DNA from: GCA-016699835 sp964543905
GTDB lineage: Bacteria; Planctomycetota; Phycisphaerae; Phycisphaerales; UBA1924
NCBI GenBank assembly: GCA_964543905.1
Contig: CAZIZO010000009.1
Coordinates: forward strand, 71,560-135,559
Reading direction: 5' to 3'
DNA length: 64,000 nucleotides
The position numbers and the translations under genes were made by a program. Within the stretch, counting starts at the first letter, position 1. The number at the start of each line of letters is the position of its first letter. The notes beneath the pieces are model-generated. The model worked only from the letters and a program-made list of their open reading frames with translations. It did no database searches and was not told the origin of the DNA. Positions 42,992-52,103 of this stretch are shown here, in pieces.

Positions 42992-45900
42992 TTAGCAGCC
43001 CAGTTCAAACCGGACCAGGAAGTAGAGAAGATCGTCGATCGTCACGCCGCCGTCAACCGTCCCGGTCCCGCTCCCGTCGTCCACGTCGGCGCCCGGATCG
43101 CCATTCTCAAAGATGGCGAGGTAGTACAAGAGATCGTCGATCGTCGTGCCGCCGTCGGGCGTGCCCGTGCCGCTCCCGTCGTCCACGTCGGTGATGCAGC
43201 CGGTGTTGACCGTCAGGGCGACGGCATCGCTCGTCACGCTGCCGCAGTCGTTCGTGACCACAACGTCGTACGACCCCGCATCACCCGCGCCGGCGGGGCT
43301 GATGGTCAAGGTGTTGGTGTCCGCACCCGAGATGCTCCCGCCATTCGTGAGATTCACCGTGTCCTTCCGCCAAACGTACGAGATCGAGGGCGACCCGGAG
43401 ACCGCGACGCTGAAGACGGCCGACGCGCCCGCGTTCACCGTCTGCGCCGTCGGTGGCGTCGTGATGGACGGGCCGCTGTTCACCACGAGCGCGACCTGGT
43501 TGCTCGTGACGCTCCCGCACGTGTTGGTGACGACGCAGTCGTAGTTCCCAGCGTCCGCGAGGGTGATGTTGCTCAGGCCCAGCGACGCGCCGGTGGCGCC
43601 CAGGATGTTGGAGCCGTTGAGCCGCCATTGATAGGTGGGGGCGGGGATGCCCGAGGCGACGACGAACAACGTGTACTCATCACCAAGGCATCGAGACGCC
43701 CCAACGGGGTGCGTGGTGATGGAGGGTGCCGTGTTGAGGGTCAGGGTGGCGGCGGTGCTCGTGGAACTCCCGCACGAGTTCGTGACGACGCAGTCATAGT
43801 TCCCCACATCACCCGCCCCGATGGAGGGAATGTTGAAGGTGGCGCTCGTCGCTCCCCCGATGTTGACGGCGTTCTTGCGCCACTGGAACGTCGGGGTCGG
43901 CGTGCCCGAGGCGGCCACGCTGAACGACGCCGACGCCCCTTCGCAGCGCGAGAGGCTGACCGGATTCGAGGTGACCGAGGGCGGGACGTTCACCGTCAGC
44001 GTGGCGACATTGCTCGGCACGCTGCCGCACGAGTTCGTCACGACGCAGTCGTAGTTGCCCTGATCGCCGGACGAGACCGACGCGATCGAGTAGGTCGCAT
44101 TGGTGGCGCCGGGGATGTCGATCCCGTTCTTCCGCCACTGGAGCGTGGGCGTGGGGGAGCCCGAGAAGGCGATGGTGAAGGAGGCCGACGCGCCGGTGCA
44201 GCGCGTGAGCGAGGACGGTTGCGTGGTCACCCCGGGGCCCGTGCTGACGCCCAGCGTGGCGAAGTTGCTCGTGAGATTGCCGCAGGCATTGGTGACGACG
44301 CAGGTGTAGTTGCCGGCATCGCCCGCAACAACACCCGTGATCGTCAGGTTGGGCGTGGTGGCGCCCGAGATGGAGCCGCCATCCACGAGGTTGGTAAACC
44401 CGCGACGCCATTGGTACGTCGGCGAGCCCGTCGCCACCACCGAGAAGGAGGCGTTCCCGCCCACGCAGGCCGACGTGCTCACCGGGTTCTGGGTGAACCC
44501 CGGCGCCGCATTGACGGTGAGCGTCGCGTTGTTGGAGGTGACGCTCCCGCAGGTATTGGTGATGACACAGTTGTAGTCGGACGCGGCGTCGCCCGCGACG
44601 ACGCCCGTGATGGTGAGCGTCGGGGAGGTGGCGCCCGAGATGGTCCCGCCGTTGGTCAGGTTCGTCGTCCCGCGACGCCACTGGAACGAGGGCGTCGTGC
44701 CGGACGCGGCGACCGTGAGCGAGGCGTTGCCGCCCTCGCACGCGGACGTGCTCGATGGCTGGGTTGTGATCGAGGGCGCGGTGCAGCCCCCGGCCGTCGC
44801 CGAGAGCGTGAGGGTGTAGATCTGCGTCTGCGTCGGCGTGTTGTTGTCCGAGACGCGGATGAAGTAGTTCCCGATCGTGGACAACGCGAAGTTGGTGATC
44901 GACTCGGCGCCCCCGAGGCCGTTGGCGTTCGCGGTGGCGAGCACCGTCGTGCCGTTGGACGCGTAGAGCGTGAGCACCAGGTCGGCCTGATTCAGCGCGT
45001 CCACGTTGTTCCCGCTCGCGCACGAGCCGTCCGCGTTCTGGGGGCTGCTGTCATAGGTCGAGCCCAAGGGGGTGACGGTCGCGGTCAGGTTGATCGTGCC
45101 CGCCGTGGTGAAGCGGAACCAATCCTGGTCCCCATCGACGCTGATCGCCGTGAGCGCGCCGTTGCTGATGGCCGGCGCGGGCACGGTGCTCGGGTTGAGG
45201 CTGCCCCCCGCCAGGAGGTTCCCCAAGATCGTGGCCGTGGCGCTCGTGTTGTTGGATTCGTAGGCGTCGCCGTAGTAGCGCTGCCCCGCGCGCAGGTCGT
45301 CCTGCTGCGGGCCATCGAACGAGGTGTTGATGAAGGGCTCCATCAACTGGTTCGAGTTGCTCGAACAGACATGCTGGAATCCCAGCCCGTGCCCGTGCTC
45401 GTGCATGACCACATCGCGGAGGAAGCGATAGGAGTTGGTGCTCGATTGCCAGTTCTCCGACATGTCGAGAACCATGTCGCCCGTCGAGGGGAAGTAGTTG
45501 TACGCGAGCACGCCGTTGACCCCGTCGAGCGTCCGCCCGCCGATGCGGCAGTCGCCTCGCGCCCCCGCGGCCCCGGCGCTGGTCAAGAATGTCGCGCCGT
45601 CGTCCCAGTCGTTCCCGCCCACCGTGACGCGGGTGTACGACGTGCCCGTCAACGCCGCCCAACGATCAAAGCACGCCTGGAACTGGGCGATCCACGTCGC
45701 TCGCCCACCCAGCGCGGCGAACTTCGAGTCCATCTGGGCGAAGAGATTGCTCGGGGCCGCCGCGCTCGTCAAGCCGGGTTCGGCGGGGATCGACGTCCCG
45801 TCCGGGATAAAACTCCACGTCAGCGCCCGAGGGGTGCCCACCGTGCCCGACCATCGCGTCCCCAGGTTGTAGCCCGGATCGAGGAACTGCAGCATCGCGC

Positions 45901-46279
45901 GATTGACGGCCGCCATGACCTCGGGCTTGGGCGGCTCCGTCTCCGAGAAGCACATCATCGGCGGGTCGTACAGGAATCCGGGCCGAAACTCGACCTGATC
46001 CATGAGCCGATTCATCACCGCCACGACCTCCGGCGCCGCGAACGGCCCGGTCATGTCCCATGCCTGTTCAAAACTCCCTGCGTAGACCGCGCGGAGCAGC
46101 ATCTGCTCCACCTGGATCGACCCCCGCAACGATGACCTCTCGGAATCCGTGGTCTCGACCGCACCCGCCACCGACGAAAGCCCAACCGCGGGCAGGATCG
46201 CCGCGGCGACGAGAGACAAACGCCCACCCAGCCGGCGAGCAAACGAGCGGCGTGACGACGACAAGTTCTTGGTGTGCAT
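42992..46279 (-). CDS. Secreted metzincin-type metalloprotease with six Ig-like domains and GC-type dockerin tail
   Basis: 1095 residues. Signal peptide (LSLVAAAILPAVGLSSVAGA), then a protease domain with HEHGHGLGFQH at 293-303, the HExxHxxGxxH zinc motif of metzincins, and a nearby Met (M313, QLMEPF) as probable Met-turn. A PPC-like beta domain (~365-490) follows, then six Ig-like repeats of ~88 residues (~498-1024), each with QWR and a C...TNxCGS pattern. The duplicated EF-hand-like tail runs CITDVDDGSG to LVRFELGC. GGAAG precedes ATG 46279. It probably degrades extracellular proteins; substrate unknown. Confidence 0.87.
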   Translation of the reverse strand: MHTKNLSSSRRSFARRLGGRLSLVAAAILPAVGLSSVAGAVETTDSERSSLRGSIQVEQMLLRAVYAGSFEQAWDMTGPFAAPEVVAVMNRLMDQVEFRPGFLYDPPMMCFSETEPPKPEVMAAVNRAMLQFLDPGYNLGTRWSGTVGTPRALTWSFIPDGTSIPAEPGLTSAAAPSNLFAQMDSKFAALGGRATWIAQFQACFDRWAALTGTSYTRVTVGGNDWDDGATFLTSAGAAGARGDCRIGGRTLDGVNGVLAYNYFPSTGDMVLDMSENWQSSTNSYRFLRDVVMHEHGHGLGFQHVCSSNSNQLMEPFINTSFDGPQQDDLRAGQRYYGDAYESNNTSATATILGNLLAGGSLNPSTVPAPAISNGALTAISVDGDQDWFRFTTAGTINLTATVTPLGSTYDSSPQNADGSCASGNNVDALNQADLVLTLYASNGTTVLATANANGLGGAESITNFALSTIGNYFIRVSDNNTPTQTQIYTLTLSATAGGCTAPSITTQPSSTSACEGGNASLTVAASGTTPSFQWRRGTTNLTNGGTISGATSPTLTITGVVAGDAASDYNCVITNTCGSVTSNNATLTVNAAPGFTQNPVSTSACVGGNASFSVVATGSPTYQWRRGFTNLVDGGSISGATTPNLTITGVVAGDAGNYTCVVTNACGNLTSNFATLGVSTGPGVTTQPSSLTRCTGASASFTIAFSGSPTPTLQWRKNGIDIPGATNATYSIASVSSGDQGNYDCVVTNSCGSVPSNVATLTVNVPPSVTSNPVSLSRCEGASASFSVAASGTPTPTFQWRKNAVNIGGATSATFNIPSIGAGDVGNYDCVVTNSCGSSTSTAATLTLNTAPSITTHPVGASRCLGDEYTLFVVASGIPAPTYQWRLNGSNILGATGASLGLSNITLADAGNYDCVVTNTCGSVTSNQVALVVNSGPSITTPPTAQTVNAGASAVFSVAVSGSPSISYVWRKDTVNLTNGGSISGADTNTLTISPAGAGDAGSYDVVVTNDCGSVTSDAVALTVNTGCITDVDDGSGTGTPDGGTTIDDLLYYLAIFENGDPGADVDDGSGTGTVDGGVTIDDLLYFLVRFELGC

Positions 46280-46599
46280 GCGTGCTTCCGTAACAAGGCC
46301 CCGACAGGAGCCCGAACTCAACCGACTCCCCTTCAACAGAACTCCCATACCGCGAGCGGGATTGCATGGATCGCAAGCCCGAGAATACGCGGGCGTCCTC
46401 CATCTCTCCTGCTGTTGCTGCAATCTACGTCAAGAGGGACAACCTGAAAACCCTATTCGGAGGAGATTGACGCCCCCATCCACAAAACCCAAGAAAGCAA
46501 CGAAAAAGCGGACACGAAGTGATGCACTTCGTGTCCGCGGGCGCTCCAAACAGACTTCAAACCTGAGGTTTACATGAAGATTGATTTATTGAGACTCAT
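46280..46599. other. Intergenic region between same-strand secreted genes
   Basis: 320 bp holding the terminator of the LamG gene (46503-46538) and, presumably, the promoter of the metalloprotease gene. No coding frame or RNA gene seen. Confidence 0.45.
46503..46538 (-). terminator. Intrinsic terminator of the LamG protein gene
   Basis: Perfect 14-bp stem GCGGACACGAAGTG / CACTTCGTGTCCGC with a 3-nt loop, followed on the minus strand by TTTTTCG; 62 bp after the stop at 46600. Confidence 0.9.
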
Positions 46600-49500
46600 T
46601 TAGCAGCCGAGTTCGAACCGTTGGAGGTAGTAGAGGAGGTCGTCGATGGTGACGCCGCCATCGGGCGTGCCCGTGGCCGAGCCATCGTCCACGTCGGCGG
46701 CGAGGTCGCCGTTCTCGAAGATGTAGAGGTAGTAGAGCAGGTCGTCGATGGTCACGCCGCCGTCGGGGATGCCGGTGAAGGACCCGTCGTCCACGTCCGC
46801 GACGCATGGACCAACGTATCCGACGCGGAAGGACTCCACGGTGTCCCACACACACGTCGGATCGCTGTTGCAGGTCCCCTCGACGATCAGGCGGTAGCGG
46901 TGGTCCGGGTCCGGAGCGGTGTAGTGGAGGTTGATCATCTGCGTGGTGGCCTCACCCGCCGAGAGCGAGATCGAGAACTGGACCGGGTCGCCCGGAGGAA
47001 GGCCGTTGAGGCTGATCACCTCGGTGTCGGGCTCGTCGTCCGGGGTGAGCACGCGAACGCGGATGTTGCGAGTCTCGGCGGAGGGGCCCGTGTTCGTGAT
47101 CGTGATCGGGAGGTCCAGCCCGGGGCTGGGCACCGCGATGAGCGTGCTCAGGTTCGTCGGAATCTGGTTGCACAAGTTCGTGTTATCGACGACCTTGCCC
47201 TGTGCCGAGAGTTGATCGCCCGTGACGTTATTCTGCACGGCGAAGGTGTAGCACCCGGTCAGCCCGACGCCAAAGAGCCCCGCCGGGCGGGTGATGACCA
47301 CGGGGAACGTGAAGCAACCGCCCGGGTTGATCACGGGGGTGATGCCCGTGGAGGGTGAGAAGGTGGTGGGCCCCACGACGGAGCAGCCCGGGCCGACACC
47401 GTCGCCCATCAGGTTCCACGAGTACGTCGCGGGCGATGTGGTGTAGTTGCAGATGGTGAGATTCGCGGTGACCGTGGTCTGCCCCGGGACACAGAACGAC
47501 GAGATGGGAGCGGAAACGGCGTTCTTGCACTTCCCCGAAACGCCCGCGGCATAGACGCGCTGGATTTCAGCGGTGGAGAGGGCGGCCCGGTGGAACTCAA
47601 CCTCGTCGATCCCGCCGGAGAAGAAGGAGGAAGCCGGATTGGAGGAGGCGCCCACGCGGAAGGGCGAACCCGGCGTGCTGTGGTTGCCCGCGCCGGCGCC
47701 GACGGTGATCGTCGGGGAGGCCACGCCGTTGACGTACATCGTCAGGGTCGGCACCGGCGTGGGACGATAGACGGTGGCGACGTGGACCCAGGTGTTGGCG
47801 GGCACAGCGAGGCCCGAGTTGTAGTTGGCGAAGGTGACGCCGTTGCCCAGTTGCGTCAAGAGCGTGCCGTTCGAGAGGAAGAACAGGTAGCCGAGTGAGG
47901 GGATGATGTTGGAGGCGGCGCGCTTGTCGGCGATGACACGCACGCCGTTCGCGCCGGTGTGGTTGATCCACGCGTCGATGGTGAAGGCGCCGGCGCCGGG
48001 GTTGATCCCGGCATAGTCGGGAACCTGGACGTAGTCGTTGACCCCGTCGAAGGTCCGGGAGTTATCGACCTGCACGCCCAAGGTGTGCGCGACGCCGTTG
48101 AGGTCGGTGCCGGGGAAGGCTGGGGCGCGGATGTTGGCGGCGGTGATCCCCGCGGGCTCATCAAAGGGGAGCCACAAGGTCATGCGGCTCGGCGCGGAGG
48201 TGCAGCCGCAGGTGTGGGTGCAGATGTCGCGCATGTTCGGGTCACGCGGAGTGAAGATGACATCCAACGCCACATACGGGCTTTGATCCGCTCGCACCAT
48301 CTGGATCGGATTGAACGGGTCTCGCGCCGCTTGCTGGGGGATGACGCGCTCGTCGCACACCTGGACCGCCGGATTGGCGCTCACGGTCGAGAGGAGCGTG
48401 TTGGTCTTGCTGGTCCAGAAATCGCGCCCGAGTCCAAAGTGGTTGCGGGCATCGGCGGCGACGAACACCCCCCCGTCGGCGGCGGGAATGGCTTCGTGGG
48501 CCAGTTCGGTCGTCGTCGGGAAGTTGGAGTTGAAGAAGCGGACTTCATTGGTAATGACGCCCGAGTTGCTCACCCGCATCAGCGCGCCGTTCGTTGGACC
48601 GCCCGCGCTGGAGGCCTCCCGTCCCGCGAAGACAAAGCCCCCAAAGGGATGGGCACGGGCGGACTGGCTCTCCCAGAACGTCGGGGTGGTCAGCATCCAG
48701 AGGGGAACGCCGTTGGCGTCGGTGCGCACGACGTGCGAGCCGCGGTTGTTGCTCTGGAGATCGCGCCAAGGACCGGTGAAGACATAGCCGCCCGGGAAGG
48801 TCATGCCGTTCGCGCTGACGGGCGGGGCCAGGTCCATCCCTTCCCCCAGGAACTGCTCGCTCAAGGGTTGCGTCTGCAGGTAGACGTTGGACCAGCGGAG
48901 CGGGCCGCAGGCGTTGGACGTTTGGGTCCGCAGGGCGAGAAGTTCGATCGGGCCCACGTCACCACGGCGGGTCCATCCGACGACGGTGAACGTGCCGTCG
49001 GGATTCTGACGAACATCGTTGAAACTGGTGTACGCCGATGGCCCCCATCGAGCGTCGGTCCAGACGCACCCCGACACCTGATTTCCGTTCGCATCCGTGG
49101 TGATCAACACCCCCCCGCGGATCCCGCCCTGAGGCGGATTGCTGCGCCGGCCGATGAGCACCCATCCCCCTTGTGCGCCGGCGAGTTCGCGCGTCACGCT
49201 CTGCCCGTCCGTCGAGAAACCATCACCCTGATACACGTGTGCCCACATGACCGCGCCCGAGGCGGCGTTGACCTTCATCAGGAAGATCTCGTGCCCGGGG
49301 ATGGGGCTGGGGCGCATCTCCCCCGCCACGACGTAGTTGCCGTCCTTCGCAACACGAACGCTGTGGGCCTCGAGTTGCCCGTTCGGGAACGGGTTTGAGT
49401 AGTGACGAACCCATTGGCGATTACCGCACTTGTCGAGTTTCTCGAGCATGATGTCGCGGGCGGTGACGGCATTGAGGGCGACACCGGCGGCGATCGTCCC

Positions 49501-49665
49501 GCCGTCGGGCGTGCGCTCGGTGCTCGTGGCCCATTCGTCGTTCTGCGTAAAGGTGAGTTCCTGATACGAGAGAGGGGGCGCGGCCGACGCCGGAAGGCCG
49601 GCAAGGGAGACCAGCAGGCCGGCGCCGAACAGGCCGGCGGCATGTGCAACACGACGAGTACGCAT
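46600..49665 (-). CDS. Secreted LamG-domain protein with GC-type dockerin tail
   Basis: 1021 residues. Signal peptide (HAAGLFGAGLLVSLAGLPASA). Residues ~30-470 are repeated beta-rich segments (GGTIAAG, NYVVAGEMR, GGWVLIGRR, YVFTGPW), probably a propeller. Residues ~495-710 are a LamG/concanavalin-like domain (LPFDEPAG, FDGVNDYVQVPD, FTIDAWINHTG, YVNGVASP, GGIDEVEFHRAAL). A beta-sandwich region follows and the tail is CVADVDDGSF to LQRFELGC. GGAGG is eight bases before ATG 49665. Glycan binding is likely for LamG; no catalytic motif seen. Confidence 0.82.
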   Translation of the reverse strand: MRTRRVAHAAGLFGAGLLVSLAGLPASAAPPLSYQELTFTQNDEWATSTERTPDGGTIAAGVALNAVTARDIMLEKLDKCGNRQWVRHYSNPFPNGQLEAHSVRVAKDGNYVVAGEMRPSPIPGHEIFLMKVNAASGAVMWAHVYQGDGFSTDGQSVTRELAGAQGGWVLIGRRSNPPQGGIRGGVLITTDANGNQVSGCVWTDARWGPSAYTSFNDVRQNPDGTFTVVGWTRRGDVGPIELLALRTQTSNACGPLRWSNVYLQTQPLSEQFLGEGMDLAPPVSANGMTFPGGYVFTGPWRDLQSNNRGSHVVRTDANGVPLWMLTTPTFWESQSARAHPFGGFVFAGREASSAGGPTNGALMRVSNSGVITNEVRFFNSNFPTTTELAHEAIPAADGGVFVAADARNHFGLGRDFWTSKTNTLLSTVSANPAVQVCDERVIPQQAARDPFNPIQMVRADQSPYVALDVIFTPRDPNMRDICTHTCGCTSAPSRMTLWLPFDEPAGITAANIRAPAFPGTDLNGVAHTLGVQVDNSRTFDGVNDYVQVPDYAGINPGAGAFTIDAWINHTGANGVRVIADKRAASNIIPSLGYLFFLSNGTLLTQLGNGVTFANYNSGLAVPANTWVHVATVYRPTPVPTLTMYVNGVASPTITVGAGAGNHSTPGSPFRVGASSNPASSFFSGGIDEVEFHRAALSTAEIQRVYAAGVSGKCKNAVSAPISSFCVPGQTTVTANLTICNYTTSPATYSWNLMGDGVGPGCSVVGPTTFSPSTGITPVINPGGCFTFPVVITRPAGLFGVGLTGCYTFAVQNNVTGDQLSAQGKVVDNTNLCNQIPTNLSTLIAVPSPGLDLPITITNTGPSAETRNIRVRVLTPDDEPDTEVISLNGLPPGDPVQFSISLSAGEATTQMINLHYTAPDPDHRYRLIVEGTCNSDPTCVWDTVESFRVGYVGPCVADVDDGSFTGIPDGGVTIDDLLYYLYIFENGDLAADVDDGSATGTPDGGVTIDDLLYYLQRFELGC

Positions 49666-50012
49666 CTTCAAATCCTCCCAACGCGAGCGTGTCTGGCGCT
49701 CGATTCCAGTCCTCACGTCCCGCGTGATCGCTCGCGCAGGACAGCACACAACGGGCGGCAAGCCCGAGGAACGCGGTTCCACTGGTCGATGGGTGCACCC
49801 ACGAAGGCCACGCTTCAACCCTTGTTCTCCTCGGAGAACAGCCTATTCGACCATCTCGGCGACCCCGTGTCAAGGCGACTGTGAGGGTGGCCGACACAGG
49901 GACAGCGTGGGGGGCGGGGCGATCTTGCAGACCTTGCAGCCGAATTTCGCCCTCGGCACAAAAAATGTTGGGCGACGTGCCCGGGGAAACCCAAGGGCGC
50001 CCGTCTTCTCGA
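49666..50012. other. Intergenic region with palindrome
   Basis: 347 bp upstream of the LamG gene and after the convergently absent DUF1569 stop. It includes a palindrome TGTTCTCC-TC-GGAGAACA at 49823-49840, about 160 bp before the LamG gene start, which could be an operator. No coding frame seen. Confidence 0.45.
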
Positions 50013-50573
50013 TCAACGCGCCGACAATCCCTTGACGATCTCGTGGGCTTGGCGAAGGTGGAGCGCCTGGTGGAAGGGGGCGAACGTGGCCCAGATGCGC
50101 GACGAGAGCGGACCAAACCAAGGATGCACATGCGTTTGCCGACCCTCCCGCAACGCCCGGGGATCGGCGAGTGCTCGCTCGAGGTCGGCGATCGAGGCAT
50201 CCAGATCGCGGAGCGCGGCCTCGGGTTGTGCGTCGGGCGCGGGCTTGTAGTTCGCGATCGCGACCACGAGGGGCGACGGTCGATCCCGGGCGAGATCGGT
50301 CAGGACCTTGGCAAGGTCTCGGTTCACGCGCGCCAGGTGTTCCGCGACCATCGCGAGGGAGTAGTTGGTTGAACTCTCCTCCAACCCACGCAAACGCTTG
50401 ATCTGCACGCGCGTGGTCGCGTGGGGGCCGGCCCGGTCGATCAAGCCGATCAGTTCACCCTGCTGCAGGCGACACAGCCTGGCCGATTCCTCGGGCGGAT
50501 TCGCGATCGCCCATCGGCGGATGATGAGCCGGGCTATGAATCGCTCGAGCGCTGGAATTCCGGTCGGCGGCAT
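50013..50573 (-). CDS. DUF1569 / DinB-like protein
   Basis: 186 residues, helical. The C-terminal WFGPLSSRIWATFAPFHQALHLRQAHEI resembles the DUF1569 branch of the DinB-like four-helix bundle, often with a metal-binding His triad; here H in FHQALHLRQAH could contribute. Enzymatic role (thiol-dependent transferases in some relatives) is not shown. It follows the YceH gene on the same strand (54 bp). Confidence 0.6.
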   Translation of the reverse strand: MPPTGIPALERFIARLIIRRWAIANPPEESARLCRLQQGELIGLIDRAGPHATTRVQIKRLRGLEESSTNYSLAMVAEHLARVNRDLAKVLTDLARDRPSPLVVAIANYKPAPDAQPEAALRDLDASIADLERALADPRALREGRQTHVHPWFGPLSSRIWATFAPFHQALHLRQAHEIVKGLSAR

Positions 50574-50627
50574 GCGCCGAGATTCGCCCGCATCCTCGCG
50601 GTGGATTCGGGCCTGGTCTCGTGAGGA

Positions 50628-51314
50628 TCAAGCAAAGGGATCGGGCTCACCCAGTTTCGCGCAGACTTTGGAGATCGCGGCGCGAAGCGTCCGGCACTCG
50701 GCCTCAAGTTCGGCGACTCGGCCTTCCAGACCCCGGGCACCAGACGGTGCCGCCGAAGGATTGGGGTCCAGGCGCTCGTCCTCGACGTCACCCCCGCGTG
50801 ACACATGATCGAGCGGATGGAGCGTCGGGCAGAGGAGTTGCACCCATCGTCGCGCACGCTGCCCCGGCGCGGCCGCAATCTCCTTCACCATGGGCTCCGG
50901 GCGTTCGCCGAGGGCGCGGAGGGTGGCCTCCACGGATTCAAGGGACGCGAGGGGCGCCATGCGGCTGGCGCGGCTGCGCAGTTCGCCCGCGGATTGAGGC
51001 CCACGCAGCATGAGTTCGGCCAAGAGCACCAACTCCTCGGTGTTGACGCCCAGCGTTTCACGGGCCACATGACGGTACTTCGCCACGCGGCTGTCGCTGA
51101 GCATCGCCTCGCGAACAATGTTCTTGCGCCGGAGTTGGTCGACCGCGTCAAAGACACGGTCTTCATCGAAGTTCGTGACGGGATCGCGCCCGCTCGTCTG
51201 GTTGCAGCCCCGCATCAGCCCATTCAGCGTCATCGGGTATTGCGCCGGGGTCGTCTGGGCCTTTTCGATCAGGGTGCCGAGCACTCGGCATTCGTCGGGC
51301 GAAAGCGAGATCAT
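50628..51314 (-). CDS. YceH family protein (DUF480)
   Basis: 228 residues. LSPDECRVLGTLIEKAQTTP, then YPMTLNGLMRGCNQTSGRDP, is the hallmark of YceH/DUF480 proteins, which form tandem winged-helix domains and are of unknown function. LLAELMLRGPQSAGELRSR is the second winged helix. A C-terminal coiled coil (GRVAELEAECRTLRAAIS) is present. I start at the ATG at 51314, next to the domain. Divergent from efp. Confidence 0.85.
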   Translation of the reverse strand: MISLSPDECRVLGTLIEKAQTTPAQYPMTLNGLMRGCNQTSGRDPVTNFDEDRVFDAVDQLRRKNIVREAMLSDSRVAKYRHVARETLGVNTEELVLLAELMLRGPQSAGELRSRASRMAPLASLESVEATLRALGERPEPMVKEIAAAPGQRARRWVQLLCPTLHPLDHVSRGGDVEDERLDPNPSAAPSGARGLEGRVAELEAECRTLRAAISKVCAKLGEPDPFA

Positions 51315-51456
51315 GGGCGAAGAGTACGTGAACACCACCCCGCACGGGGGTGTGGAGTTGAACACGCGTCGCGCCTAAACTCACCCCCTTCTCCGCCGGG
51401 CGGTGGTTCGTACTTTGGGCGGGGGATTTCAGTCTTTTTTCCGAAGGATACCGGCC

Positions 51457-52011
51457 ATGAAGGCGACCGATCTGCGCAAGGGTCTAGGTGCGAAAATCGA
51501 CGGGCGTTTGTACTTCCTGACGGCGGTGGAACACCGCACGCCCGGAAACCTCCGCGCGTTCGTGCAGATCACGGCCAAGGACGTGCTCAAGGGCAACACG
51601 ATCGAGCGCCGCCTCGGTTCGGGCGATGACCTGGAAGTCGTCGATCTCGACAACCGCGAGATGGAGTACTTGTACTCCGATTCGACGGGCGCGACGTTTA
51701 TGGACGCCGAAACCTTCGACCAGGTCGTCATGCCGAAGGAAGTGCTGGGCGACGGGCTCCTCTACCTCGTCCCCAACACCAAGTGCAACGTCCTGATGTA
51801 CGACGGCAACCCGGTGACGCTCGACCTGCCCGGCTCCGTCGTGCTCAAGATCGTCGATTGCCCGCCCGAAGTCAAGGGCGCGACGGTGACGAACCAGATG
51901 AAGGACGCGGAACTGGAAACCGGGCTCAAGACCCGTGTGCCCGGGTTCATCAAAGTGGGCGAGATGGTCCGCGTGAACACCGCGGACGGCTCCTACCAGA
52001 GCCGGGCCTGA
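51457..52011 (+). CDS. efp: Elongation factor P with unusual domain I tip
   Basis: 184 residues, the usual length. It relieves ribosome stalling at proline runs. Domain I (MKATDLRKGLGAKIDGR), KGNTIERRLGSGDDLEVVDL, and the domain III PGFIKVGEMVRVNTADGSY end are clear. The tip loop reads HRTPGNLRAF, so the modified lysine of the E. coli PGKG loop is replaced by Asn (N31). Common lysyl or rhamnosyl modification enzymes would have no target here. AAGGA is about eight bases before the ATG. Confidence 0.94.
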   Translation: MKATDLRKGLGAKIDGRLYFLTAVEHRTPGNLRAFVQITAKDVLKGNTIERRLGSGDDLEVVDLDNREMEYLYSDSTGATFMDAETFDQVVMPKEVLGDGLLYLVPNTKCNVLMYDGNPVTLDLPGSVVLKIVDCPPEVKGATVTNQMKDAELETGLKTRVPGFIKVGEMVRVNTADGSYQSRA

Positions 52012-52103
52012 TCGACGAACGGGCCGCTCGCGCATTCCTCTGAACCCCCATGAAGTTCTCCGCCGCGGCACGCTCGTGAGGGGCGTGCCGCTATCTTCTG
52101 TGC

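Noticed and set aside
42992..45000. Regular repeats that could suggest a CRISPR or satellite array
   Set aside because: Period is ~260 bp in frame and encodes Ig-like domains; no short identical repeats with spacers.
43628..46135. Long plus-strand open frame opposite the metalloprotease
   Set aside because: Mirror of the coding strand in GC-rich DNA; composition is Arg/Gly-rich with no domain.
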